Assembly: GCA_011109175.1 (NCBI GenBank)
Contig: RDEW01000030.1
Span: forward strand, 242,094 to 306,093
Direction: 5' to 3'
Origin: Dicyema japonicum
Lineage: Eukaryota > Dicyemida > Rhombozoa > Dicyemidae
DNA: 64,000 nucleotides
The notes below the pieces were generated by a model. That model worked only from the letters and a program-made list of their open reading frames with translations. It made no database searches and had not been told where the DNA came from. The translations under genes and the position numbers were made by a program. Position 1 is the stretch's first letter; the number at the start of each line of letters is the position of its first letter. Of this stretch, positions 12,067 to 23,400 are shown piece by piece.

Positions 12067-12362
12067 TAAATTTTATTCGAGGAAGGGTTTTGAATCAATA
12101 GATTGTTCAAAGCATTGTTTACTGATTATGATGCTGACGCCACTGTTCTCTTGTATCATACTGATGTTAGATGGCTGTCAAGAGGCCGTGTTTTAACAAG
12201 ATTTTTTATTCTCAGACGTGAAATCGAAGAATTTTTATTTGAAAAATTCTGAACTATTTGATTGTTTCAAATCTCCAAATTTTGTGATTTTTGTGGCATA
12301 TTTAGCTGACATATTCAATCATTTTAACCAGTTGAATCTCAATTCAAGGGATGAGCATTATA

Positions 12363-13901
12363 CAGTCCGACCCCGAATTGAGGCAGACCCCAGGGGTGGG
12401 GCACCCCCGCATTTTGGGGCATTTTTTTGGCCAACATTTTGGCAGAGTAAAATGGAAAATCGATAAAAAAACATGGAAATTTTGGGGCACTATAAAATTG
12501 TGGGGAATGAAATTATAAGTAAATAAAATTATATTTTATTAATAAATATATAATTTTAATTTACACGTTTATTTACATTTTTTGTTGTGAATGGTTATTA
12601 ACTACGAAACAAAATTAACGATTGCTAAATTGATATTGAAGAAAAAATTATCTGAAAGACAGATAATAAAAAATACAAAACTAGTAAAGGCATGATTTCG
12701 CGAATAAAAAAAACAATTGTACCTTTTCTTGAACAAGGATGAGGATCTTATGCCTTATTGTGAGAAATCTAAATTCGATGATCAATATAAGGTCCTTTCA
12801 TAAAGAAAATTGCCTTATATACGGCTTCAAAAATTGGATTTGATACTTTTGAAAGCTTCAAACGGCTGGCTTGACAGATTTAAAAAGCGACATGAACTTA
12901 AATTCAAATCAATTGGCTGAATTCTTGCAAGAACTCGGAGGATTGCTTGCCAGAAAGAAAAGGGATCAACGAGAAGGGTTATGGCTAAGACAAAGGATTG
13001 GAATAGCCATACTCCGAGGAACTCGTTCGCAATCCATGCAGCAGGCTTCCTCAACTGACATTTGTTTAATTGTTAAAAAAATTTTTGTTAAAAAAAATCA
13101 ATTTGTGGAGAAAAAAATTCATGTGAATTGACTGACATCAATGAGTTTTTTAAACTTCTTGACGAGAAAATTATTCAATATGGAAAACAAAATGTTTTTA
13201 ATTGTGATGAAACTGCTCTTTATATAAAAAGGACTCTACGAAAGTCGTTTGTCGGAATAAATGACGATACTTTTGGCTTTAAACAGGGAAAAGAAAGAGT
13301 CACTGTACTTCTTGGGAATTATCAAGACCTTTAAAGATTACTCAAATTATCTGATTCAGTATTTGTGTTATGAGGATGATGATGAATTCAACGGCTGATA
13401 AACAAAATAAACCTTGTCATGTAATTCTGCTAATTTCTAAAAGCTGGGAAAAACTTGATCCAAGTTTAATATTTAATTGTTGGAATCAAATTGAAAAGAT
13501 TCGTGATTCCGTAAAAATTGAAGATACCATTACAGAAGAAATGATCAACAATGCCGTAAACGAAACATTGAATGGGGAAAGTGACAAATTCGTTGATAAT
13601 ATTTACAACGAAGGTTTAGAAAACGATAACATGGAAACAATTCTAAGAAAAACGCAAGATTCTCTTGATCAGTTAGAGAAAAAATTTTTTTACATATCTC
13701 CTGAAATGCTCAAAGAATTTTACGATTTTTGACTTAATTTTATGAAAAATGTAAGAAGTAAAAAGATAACTGGGAATAAATTAACTGATTATTTTTCTAA
13801 AATTGATTTTTGATGTTTAAAATCTCTGTTTTATTAAACCCTTGTTTTTTGGGCACCCCCGCTTTTTGGGGGACTTGGTGCCCCAATTCGGGGTCGGACT
13901 G
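12363..13901 (+). mobile_element. pogo/Tigger-like Tc1-mariner transposon nested in the hAT element
   Basis: The termini are perfect inverted repeats CAGTCCGACCCCGAATTG (12363-12380 and inverted 13884-13901), flanked by TA on both sides (12361-12362, 13902-13903), as expected for Tc1/mariner/pogo insertion. Inside, decayed plus-strand frames show the pogo pattern: an HTH/CENP-B-like region with GWLDRFKKRHELK (about 12865-12905) and the DDE start INEFFKLLDEKIIQYGKQNV followed by FNCDETALY (13140-13220), with KERVTVLLG at about 13290-13320. Removing the element and one TA restores the hAT reading frame (DEHY then MLLT). Confidence 0.9.
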
Positions 13902-14593
13902 TATATGCTTCTGACAATCTTAAGGAATAAACTGTTATTGTGGACTCGACGTATACAAGATAATAATTTTGGAAATTTTCCAACGCAGGAAGAAATTGAT
14001 ATTGAATTCAACTCGACTTTAGATAAAAATATTAAAAAAGAAATCAGCAATCATCTTGAATGTTTAAAACTTTCATTTGATGGGCATTTCTCAATCGGAA
14101 ATATTAAAGATTCTGATACCTGGATTGTTAACCCATTTGCTTTCAAAATAGAACAGATGGAGGATAGAAAAGAGATTAAAGACAATTTGATTAAATGCAA
14201 TCATCTACACTGAAAATATTGTACGACTCAAATTTTTTGGAAGTTTTTTGGTGCGGTTTGCAATTTGGTTTTCCGACCCTTGCAAAAAAAGCACTGGAAG
14301 TTCTGGTTCCACTTGCAACAACTTGGCTATGTGAATCTGGATTCTCATCTCTACTATATATAAAAAAATAAGTACCGAAACGCTCTAATCCCTGAAAACG
14401 ATCTCAGAATTGGATTAGCAAACAAAAAACCACGCTTCGAAGAATTAATTAAAACTAAAAGAAAAGATAGTCTCAAGGAACCTGACTAATTTTTTGAATA
14501 AAATTCGAATTCTCTAGATTTAAAATTTGGGGGTGCGAGGTTAGTTTTTTAAATTTTTGGGGGTGCAAACTCAAAACGAATCGAGAAGCGCTG

Positions 14594-15379
14594 CTCTATT
14601 GGGAGAATGTCTTACAGCATGGATGCGACCTTTTGTTCTTTTTCTTTTGTTTAAAAATGATATATTTAGGGGACAGCGAGTATACGAAGTTTTGGGTACA
14701 CTGGTTTGAATCTCGTCTGTGACGAAATTTGGAGGAAGATGGGCAAGTCTGGCTTAAGAAGGAATGTGAGAATTATTGAGTTATTTGTTCTTAATAATTT
14801 TGCTTCAATTGATTTTCATGCGACATCAAAGAAGACCCTCCCCTTCCCCCTTTTAGTTACATGTTTATACTATCGGACATGCTGTTTATGTTTTCTTGAG
14901 GACAGTACATTTAAAAGAATGGGGATACTAAGGCATCCCAGATTCCAATTCACAACCATAGTTGACGACTCTCAGATATCACCTAAGTAATCCATAATAT
15001 TTACTACAGAACTCCAAGATGGTGGTCATATGGTTTTTTCTTTGAAAAGCCATATTAGCTATTGCTCAGCTCATACAAGACACGTTTTATTTAAGCAAAG
15101 AACAGTTATGATAACTAATCTTAGAGAGAGAGAACCAAGGAATGCTCTTCACTTCTTTTTTTCTTTTTGTTAGGTGTGAGTCCTTTACCACAATCAAAGT
15201 TGTTAATATATTCCGAAAGTTCAGATTTCCAAGACGAAAATATCGTCAAAATAAACGAGCAAATGCGTATGTCATACCTCGGTTGTGGAAAGTCCGGCAT
15301 AAACATGTGGGAAAGAAGCAGTTATTTTTATATTAATTTTTTCATAAATATGAATTGATTTATTTAAATAAAAATAAAG
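14594..15379. other. Intergenic with a SINE-like remnant
   Basis: At about 15060-15180 the sequence resembles the body of the SINE at 10454-10744 (TTTATTTAAGCAAAGAACAG, then CCAAGGAATGCTCTTCACTTC). It is cut short and lacks the tRNA part. The 94-codon plus-strand open frame at 14706-14990 has no recognisable motif. Confidence 0.5.
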
Positions 15380-16010
15380 TTAGTTGTTATGACAAGGTAA
15401 CATTATGGCCTCCAGGCATTGATCACGCAATGGGAGTTTACTCTCATGATAGTGAGCCCAATGAACTAGAAGAGGCTTTCCCTTGAGCATTCCTGCAAGC
15501 TGCCCGATTAACCTGATAAATTCGAACGTACTTGGACAATCCAGACTTCTCAATAAAGATCGGCTGAAAAGCGAACTGGTCCCCAATGCAGCGAGACTTT
15601 CAACTTTTTTAGTTTTCAGCATTCCTTGCTGCTGAATCCGCGCGCTACAATGACTTGAGCAGATTCGTATTATAGAAAGTGTCCGTGCACGTTGAATCCC
15701 AAGCAAGACATCTTCCTTGGTTACATCCGGCCACAAACCATCACCTTTGTCAAGATTGATGGGTTCCAGAAAGCAAGTAAAAAAGGTGTATTAGACATCC
15801 CTCATGACACTCGAGTTTAACATGACGTGACAAGGGAATGCCATTTTGAGAGATAAAGTTCTTTGGAACACCATGCTCACTTGTTGTCCACTGTTGACAA
15901 CCGTTTTAAGCACAGAGTCCAGACTCAATCTGGGACAAGAACATAAGATTGAATTGGCCGCTCCGGTGTGTACCTCGCTCCCGAAAATATTGGATCGTCA
16001 AAGGGGGTCG
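15380..16010 (-). mobile_element. LINE C-terminal fragment, RLE-like family, lineage II
   Basis: The minus strand carries the same C-terminal region and 3' end as 57060-57860. Shared blocks are VLLGIQRAR, the FSRSLLRSL segment, and a terminal stretch around CATTGATCACGCAATGGGAG. The upstream match to the TGCTGTCCACTG block (15880-15930) extends the homology. Frames are broken. Confidence 0.65.
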
Positions 16011-16225
16011 ACACAGCATCCAGACTAAAGCCTTTCTCTCTCATGTGGTATTATTAATCTATCCACGTCAAGTACAAATATAGCAGTTTAACAAGTTTAA
16101 ATCGAACAATTGAAAAACCTCGAAAAAGGCCAAAAAATGAAAATTCATTAATATCCCTACACACGGAAATCTTTAGTAAAGGCGAAGATTTATACGTTAT
16201 GTGTAGAAAACAGAACGATTCTGAC

Positions 16226-18110
16226 AAGACAAGACAAGACAAATTTTATTTTCTAACAAACCCCAAAACTAATTACTGTAAAGAAACCAAAACCTGAACC
16301 AAAACTAATTAAGTGGGTTTGTATTCATCGTGTAGGGTCATTTTATGAGACACCACATGTCTCTACTTCGTTTGGACCCCAAAAATTACATCACATTTTC
16401 CATAAGTGATGTAATAATTTTTCTATCTTTCTGACTTTCAGGTCGTAATCCTCTTCGATATTAGATTTTAAGTCCAGTCCATATGCCAATTTAATCGCAA
16501 ATCTTCTGGACTTTTCCAATTTTTTGACAAAGACATCACTTTCTTTTGTTTTAAACCATCCTTGATAACCATATATCAAGAAAGGTTCAACACACGCCGA
16601 ATACACAAAAAGAAAAGTTTCAGGCTCCAAATGAAATCGAATTAAAGATTTCAACATTCCTGTAGCTTTCTTTCTTCGTGTTTTAATATGTTCCTTGAAA
16701 GATCCTCTTCGGTCTATCAACAATCCGAGATACTTCAATGTTTCAGAGATTTTTATATCCCCAGTATTCACACATTGATTAATATTTTTTCTTTTACTTG
16801 CAATCCAAGTGACTGTTGTTTTTTCCCTCGATAGAGTCAACCCATTGTTTTGGCACCACTTTCCAATCTTAGTAATATGGGATTCCACCCTTTTCCATGA
16901 AATTTGTTTATTCATGCTTGAATCAAGCACAAGAATGTCATCAGCATAAATAATCATTTGACTATTTACGCTCTCTGTTTTCGGCAAATCTCTCATTACG
17001 CAATTGAAGAGTAGCGGGCTGAGAATTGAACCCTGTGGAACTCCTCTTCGCAATTCAATTTTCTTTGAAATTAAATTTCCAACACGTATATATGACTTTC
17101 TTTTTGAAAGAAAGTTTTCTATCCATAATAACGCAGTTTTCCCAATTTCTGCTTTTGACAACGTATCAACAAGTCCAAAGTGCCAAACACTGTCAAACGC
17201 TTTTGTTATATCCAAACATGCTATTGTAAGAAATTCCTTTTTATTTCGTGAAATTTCGATTGCAGATCTTAGCTCTTTAAAGCAATCTCCAGTCCCTTTT
17301 TTATGCCGAAATCCCAGTTGATTATCAGAGAGAAAATTATTATCCTCAACATGCCTTGATAGACGATTGAAAACAATTTTTTCCATAACTTTCGATATTG
17401 AGCAGACTAGGCTAATTGGCCTATAACTATCTGCTTTTGACCTTGGCTTTCCTTTTTTCACAACCATGCGTACAATTGTTCGTTTCCAATAAGCTGGAAC
17501 ATGACCAAAACTCCAAGAAGAATTATATAATATTTTTAGGCACTCAATCAAAATTGGGCCTGCGTTCTTGAAAATACTCATTGGGATAAAATCCCACCCT
17601 GGTGCTTTATTTTTGCAACCCTTAATTGCAGCATTTATTTCTTCCAGCGTTATAGGATGACACAAGGGACCACTCAGTTTCGACTTTTCTTTATAACTAC
17701 TTCTTGTATCTTGTACTTCTATCGGAATAAAAGATGCCGGATCTATCTCTTGAATTTTGGACAATTGTCGACGTAAAACATTTGGAATTTCTTCTTTTGG
17801 AATAGTGAGACCATCATCTGACTTGAGAGATATTTCTTCATTCTTATTACTGGGAGAATTCATTCTTGCATATAGTTTCCAAAATTTTGGGTTCTGTCGA
17901 CGTAACTTTGAACATTCTCTTTTCCATACTTTTTCTTCATTCTTCTTTACAACATCCATTATTTTCTTCTTCACTAACTTGATCTGCATTTTAAGTTCTT
18001 GAGAGTCGAAGATATCCCAACACCTCTTTAATTTATTTTCTAACTTATTCTTCTCCTGACGCAAAGAGCGTTCTTCTACTCCTAGAACAGTTTCTCTGTA
18101 AATTAAGGAT
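16226..18110 (-). mobile_element. 5'-truncated Jockey/CR1-like LINE
   Basis: Contains the intact RT ORF described in the next entry. The minus-strand 3' end finishes in TTGTCTTGTCTTGTCTTGTC, a short microsatellite tail of the sort seen in CR1/I-type elements rather than poly(A). No endonuclease domain is found upstream of 18064, so the copy is 5'-truncated or the start of the ORF is lost. Confidence 0.8.
16391..18064 (-). CDS. Non-LTR retrotransposon reverse transcriptase (557 codons, open)
   Basis: An RNA-templated DNA polymerase. An N-terminal charged, probably helical stretch (residues 1-60) is followed by a full RT domain. Visible motifs are IPMSIFKN and RPISLVCSISKVMEKI (RT 1-2), LGFRHKKGTGDC, CLDITKAFDSVWH with catalytic Asp (RT 3/A), RRGVPQGSILSPLLFN (RT 4/B), IIYADDILVLDSS with the catalytic Asp pair (RT 5/C), and LKYLGLLID (RT 7/D-E). 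Thumb sequence follows (EPFLIYGYQGW). This arrangement is of the Jockey/CR1 group. It is the only long unbroken transposon ORF in the window, which suggests a fairly young insertion. The start is uncertain: a real element would continue upstream into an endonuclease, which is missing. Confidence 0.9.
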   Translation of the reverse strand: MRQEKNKLENKLKRCWDIFDSQELKMQIKLVKKKIMDVVKKNEEKVWKRECSKLRRQNPKFWKLYARMNSPSNKNEEISLKSDDGLTIPKEEIPNVLRRQLSKIQEIDPASFIPIEVQDTRSSYKEKSKLSGPLCHPITLEEINAAIKGCKNKAPGWDFIPMSIFKNAGPILIECLKILYNSSWSFGHVPAYWKRTIVRMVVKKGKPRSKADSYRPISLVCSISKVMEKIVFNRLSRHVEDNNFLSDNQLGFRHKKGTGDCFKELRSAIEISRNKKEFLTIACLDITKAFDSVWHFGLVDTLSKAEIGKTALLWIENFLSKRKSYIRVGNLISKKIELRRGVPQGSILSPLLFNCVMRDLPKTESVNSQMIIYADDILVLDSSMNKQISWKRVESHITKIGKWCQNNGLTLSREKTTVTWIASKRKNINQCVNTGDIKISETLKYLGLLIDRRGSFKEHIKTRRKKATGMLKSLIRFHLEPETFLFVYSACVEPFLIYGYQGWFKTKESDVFVKKLEKSRRFAIKLAYGLDLKSNIEEDYDLKVRKIEKLLHHLWKM

Positions 18111-18489
18111 CGAGCTGAATTTATACTACACTAAATTTGATATATTATTATTAGATGCTTTAATATAAGAAATTTAAAGTGAATCATATTTTTAATAATT
18201 AATTATCAATCATTTATATTGAAAATTTATTATAAATCTATAAAAATTATAATTTATTAATTTCAAGTTTTCTTCCCAAGACAATTGCGAAAGATTATGC
18301 TGTGATCGGGTGCCGACTGATGGATGCAGACGATCTGGACGAAATCAGGTGACGAGCACGACAACGAAAGGGATGGAGTAGGCTAACAGAAAGCATAATC
18401 GAAAAACATGGTACAAGCTAAACCATAAACAGTGTTTACTGGTAACGCGGATATGCTTTAACTAACTAACTATTATTTTGAATTTATCC
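18111..18489. other. AT-rich intergenic
   Basis: Low-complexity A/T around 18130-18260, then unassigned sequence. No gene seen. Confidence 0.4.
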
Positions 18490-18900
18490 AGAATCAGCAC
18501 TCAGGGAATTGAAACTTTAAGGGAGAATAGTGGGACGATGCAGATGTGGACTTTGTCTCGGGAGACAGGGACGCCCTCACCCAATTAATGAGGGCGATAC
18601 CGGAAAGACTGTCTGAATAGTATCTTACCGTCAACCTGGACAAAATGGAGTGACTGAACTCAAAAGTGAGGAATCAAATACTAACTAAATCTGGTGAAAC
18701 ACCCAAAAGTTAGGCACCCTCCTAAGAGACTAATAGGATTTTGCGAGGAGAAAGACGATTAAAAATGCATCATTGCAAAAACTGAAGAAAACCTAACTTT
18801 TAAAAAGGGGGAGAGATACGGAAACGATACTACGCTTGTAGGACCTATTGGTCAAGTCTGTGCTCTTCTAACATTGGGACCTGTCCGTTGTGATCTCTAA
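18490..18900 (+). mobile_element. LINE RT fragment, AP-endonuclease family
   Basis: Broken plus-strand frames read ESALRELK, then DVDFVS-like and LTQLMRAIPERLSE, then RRKTIKNASLQKLKK. They parallel ESALRDLRK, YADDVDFVSRD and RRKTLANAAMAKLKK at 6540-6850. Dead. Confidence 0.6.
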
Positions 18901-19239
18901 CCCACACTTTTTATATCATAAATATTATTTTTATATTATTTATTTTATTTAGAACCCCTGATCACCGAGAAAGAAAGACAGAAAAACGTCAAACAGTTAG
19001 ATAATCCCAGTTCCCGCAATCAAACGAGGGTTTTCTTAGGTTTTTCTTCAGCCATCCAAAGTCTGTGGTCTCCCATTGTTACCACTACCGTGCGAAAGAG
19101 CCTTCTCTCATCCCTGCAGAGGAATCCGAGTGAGGAGGGGAACTTCCTAACCTTACAGACCTGAAGGAATCCGGTTCCGCGACTACGGGTTCCAGGTTCC
19201 GTAAGTGGGGATTAACCGTTGATCTAGAATGAGGGCCCA
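18901..19239. other. Intergenic, possible LINE 3' sequence
   Basis: No ORF. The stretch AAACGTCAAACAGTTAGATA near 18985 looks like the inverted version of the LINE tail near 31795-31815. No gene. Confidence 0.3.
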
Positions 19240-20091
19240 TCATAGATATAGTTTTCCGGTATATTGAATTGATTCTGTGGAGCGTAGTCTCTGATAACGC
19301 GAATCTCTATGCAACAAAGGCATACTCCACAGATAGTTTGCCGGTCGAGTTTTCCAACAGAAGCGTCCAAATTTAAAAAAGTCCTCCGGACAAGCGCGCG
19401 TATAATGAACTTTTACAGTCATTTAGTGAGGACTTTTTTTCACATGTGAGTTAAAATTCAATATGCTGTCGAACATTAGCCCAAGAATTGAAGGAGACCT
19501 TGTCACCGGTATCTGGACAGGACCAATACAAATTCTTGGATTTTCTTTTGATCGACAGTCTAAAGTAATAGGTGCACATATTGATTTTTCGGCAGAAATA
19601 GTTAGTCGGTTAGCAGTCAGAGCCAATCATAGACGGTATTCACTCCCGCCTGAGCATTAGAGGTTGCAACTTGCGTCAATCTGTTGCGTGTTGCAATTAT
19701 TAAGTCTTTTGTGCAAGATAATAGCAAAAAATTTTCGTCCAAGTAATTTGGTAGGTCGTGGTGGAAAAGATTGAAAAGGGTTGGAAAAAGAGGAGAACCT
19801 TCTAGTAGTCAGTTGGCCAACCACAGCTTTAGGTTTGGACAAACCTTCGATTCAAAAATCTTCCAAAGAAGCTTCCTTGGGACTGTGTTGAAAGCCTTGT
19901 TTATGTCGAATAATACCATTATAGCTCGCATTAAATCCATCGGCTATGAATTGGGATAGTTTGGTTAAATTGGTGGTGACCTTCCAGGAACCTCTTGAGG
20001 GAAGTCTGGAGTAATGGCAAATAGTACCAGTCATATTATTCTGGATCCACGTATGGTCTTTTGCGAAAAAAATCGATTTCATACAAGGCAC
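19240..20091 (-). mobile_element. Jockey-like LINE RT fragment
   Basis: Minus-strand frames, broken several times, read VLFDINKAFNTVPRKLL (RT motif A, about 19870-19925), then TLFNLFxxDLPNYL, then LTANRLTISAEKSICAP (about 19570-19620) and SILGLMFDSILNFNSHVKK (RT motif E region, about 19425-19480). No intact ORF. Confidence 0.7.
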
Positions 20092-20467
20092 ACAAATTTA
20101 ATATTTTTTATTATTGCTAACTCAAATTATACTCGGGGTTTTGATCAAGTTATAGAATGGGACTGACAATATTAAGCTTTGGTGTCTTTAAAATATTGAG
20201 CAGACATTTCGCATGATAAATGTAGGCCATTCCCTCACAATTACTCGGCTGACTTATTAATATCCCAATAACACAGTAAACCCAAACTAATTATCACGTG
20301 ATCCCGATGCGTTCCATTAGAGATCTAGGTTCTTCCCTCGTATCCGCACATGATCCTACAAGGCGGCTTACTGAATTCCGAATTACAAAGCTAATAAAGT
20401 TTAACAACAAAACAATCATGAATATACAACAAAATTTGATTAACAAAAAAATTAAAAATATGTTGTA
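20092..20467. other. 3' flank of the BPTF gene, AT-rich
   Basis: No gene. The minus-strand 3' UTR of the BPTF homologue presumably lies here. I see no perfect AATAAA close to its stop codon. Confidence 0.4.
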
Positions 20468-23400
20468 TTATAAAGAATTATCTAGTTTCTTTACTACATT
20501 TTTTATCCGATTTACAGCAGTACTCTCCATTACATCACCACAGCGGTATATCTCACTCTCAGGCTGATGGTACATTCTACAATTTGTAAATATCTTGATA
20601 AGATCAGCCATAAATGAGTCAATATACTTATATCGACCCATCATCGCATTCTTTCCAATAATATCGAGATCTAAATAAAACCCATAGCTACCAATTGGCT
20701 CACTTATGATCTCACAATAGTCAGGATATTCTGACAAATTGACCGGCTCTACAAAAGGCCAAGCCATTTTGTGCTTCTTGAGATCCCCAATGAACTGAGC
20801 CAAAATATTCTGGTTCTGACGGACAGATAACATTGTTTGATGTGGAGATCCATTCGATTCATCCTGACTTTGAGCACGACATCGGGGACAAATGTATCGT
20901 TTGAGACGATTAGCATCCAATCTACTGATACCGATGCAATCAAAATGAAGCCAATCATCACATCTGTCGCACCCAATGTACTCACTACAATTATATTTCC
21001 CATTTACCGCGAATCGTAAGGTCTTCTGCATATACAGGACACGTCTTCATCCACTATTTTGGCAGCACTCTTCGATGTCTTAGCCGGTTTCCGCCTCTTT
21101 TTTGAATTTTTGTTTGGTTTGCCTTGTTTTCCATCATTAAACGACAGGTTCCTCTGTTTTACTGTACATCCATCACAAATGTAAGAATCTATCCTCTCTA
21201 CTTCCTGTTCCGTGAGACCAACGCAAGATCCGTGGAACCAATTCCCACAGGAATCACATCCGATGTAAAATCTGTTAAAGGAAAATAAACAACCTCGTCT
21301 TGTCATAGGCAGTTCGACATATACAGTAGAGTTTACGGTCGAAATCATCGTTGGGGGTTACGTCAGATTCAGTGCGAAAGGGAGGGGCACATTTCACACA
21401 AATGTAGTTCTTGAAGGATTGGGGTCCCGCACTAAAAGGGAGACACAAACGGTGACAATAATCGTGACATTGTCGACAAATGATGGAATCTTCCCGATTA
21501 CTAACATAAATTCAGTATAAAACCATTTCCTGTCACAAACAGAACAAGATTTGGGGGTTAAATCAAAGTTGAATTGTTTAGAAGAGACTGTTTTCACTGG
21601 AGATTGGATTGTGTCTGCCACGGATCGTTTGCAAGAGTCACAAATGTATGACTCGAGTTTGTCCGCCTCCTCCTCATGGAGATTTACACATGATCCGTGG
21701 AACCAGTTCTTGCAGACATCACAACCAATATAAAAACTGGAATATTAACTACAACAACCGGTTGTTATCGTAGGGAGTTCTACATATGCAGTAAAGCATT
21801 TTATCATCCATCGGAATGTTCCCCCGGTTAGATCGGGAAGACATGAGATCCTTCGATGATAACTTTTCATTGTCCTGTCGTGATCGCGGAACCGCGAAAG
21901 AATCAAAAATCTGTCGAAATGACGGTGACTTGACTCCAGATATCGGAGACTTGTGCAGGTTAGAGCTATTAGTGTCCTTTTCTAGTCCCTTGGTCATTTC
22001 CAATATTTTCTTGACTTCATTCTGCAAAAATAAAATTATCCCCCAACTTGTACTTCCCTTCTAATAGACTGTTCGGTTGATGTCCGTTTTCTCATAATCT
22101 CTTTTTTCAAAACCTGTTTCTGCTTGTCCAATTGGTTCATAATTTTCTGGTGGAAAGGCTTGCTACGAGGTCGGTTATCTGTGGTCCGAGTCTGTGCTTT
22201 CTTACGTGGGATTTTGTTATATCTTTCAACACGATCGAGCATATTGTTCATCACACTCGTGCAAATATTCAATCTAACTAATAATGACGATTAATACAAG
22301 GATTTATCTTCCATGTCTAGCTTTGGGATATTTTCAGTCATGAAAATGACGGAAGTGTCTAAAATATGTTTAAAAAATACCTAATCCGTTCTCTTCCAGA
22401 TGCTTAGTAACCTTGTCAGGATAGAGGGAGTACAGTTCTCGAATGTTGCTAATTGAACAAATATTGGATTTATCGTGAATTAAAGTTCGAATTGCTAAAA
22501 TAACCATACGAATGTACTATATATAATTTTTTGATCAATTGTCCCCCGTATTTCTCGTTTTGGCTGAATAATTCTCTTCAAGTCATAAATCAAATTACAG
22601 ATTTGATCTGGTTGTTGTTTAAATCAAAAATTGAGCTTTGGTTGAAATCCTCTTTAGTTTCCGACATAAAGGAACCTAGTTGATCTGAATTTTCAGGAAA
22701 GCATATTTTCTCCACCCTCTGCGATTAGTAGAATGTCAACCCTTGTTGAAGTCCCTGAATAGGCGGGGGCACAATTATCCGGATTTGAGGAAACTAACTG
22801 AAATCCTCCATCAGACATCTGCACAAGACGTTGCCCTGAGAGTAAACAAAAAATAAACCGGGTTTCAATCCTTTAACATACGTGGTCCCGTCATGGTTTT
22901 TGAATACTTTTATTTTCTGAGGTTCTTTAGAGTCAGAGGAATGCTCTGAAATATATAGAAATCCACCTACCTAATTTCTTTAGTTTGTCGTCATCAAACT
23001 TAATTTCCCTATCTTCGCTTTTAAGATCAGATATAGAATCCATTCCTACAGAAATGACGAAATCTTACAAACCATCAGAACTCACGGGCTGAATGCCCAT
23101 CAGTGGTTCTCTCAGCGTCCTGGACAATACGCGACTTTAATGAAACCAAATATGTACTACGATTCACAAAATGATTTAATCATCCATACTGGTACGTTAC
23201 TTCTGTCTGAGATCCACTCCTAAAACTAAATAACACATGCTTTACAGTTTGAGTCGATTCCGCTGTTGCTGAAGGTTTCGAATCACCTAAAAAACTATAA
23301 AGTGAATCCACCTCTAGCAGCATCCTTACTGGTAGTCTTCTTAATTAACAAGTCCCTGTTGAGGTCATCAATGTCTTTCATTTCCAAAATCTCTTCGACG

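Larger units (their letters stand above)
11470..14593 (+). mobile_element. hAT transposon (ZBED5-like transposase), broken and interrupted
   Basis: In three frames the plus strand keeps a hAT transposase of the ZBED5 type. In order: KEDYVEYGFTKIIIDG (about 11520); KIAYKVAKTKKPHTIAETLI (about 11800-11850); LLYHTDVRWLSRGRVLTRF (about 12155-12200); LADIFNHFNQLNLNSR (about 12305-12350); then, beyond an inserted element, a NILRNKLLLWTRR-like helix, a dimerisation region at 13900-14210, and the C-terminal CESGFSS-like and KYRNAL-like segment near 14330-14390. The right end, GAGAAGCGCTG at 14583-14593, is a typical hAT terminus (CAGCGCTTCTC inverted). I cannot find the left terminus. Many stops and frame changes make it inactive. 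Confidence 0.8.

Noticed and set aside
17004-18002. Plus-strand open frames of 67-105 codons
   Set aside because: Antisense shadows of the intact reverse transcriptase ORF on the minus strand.
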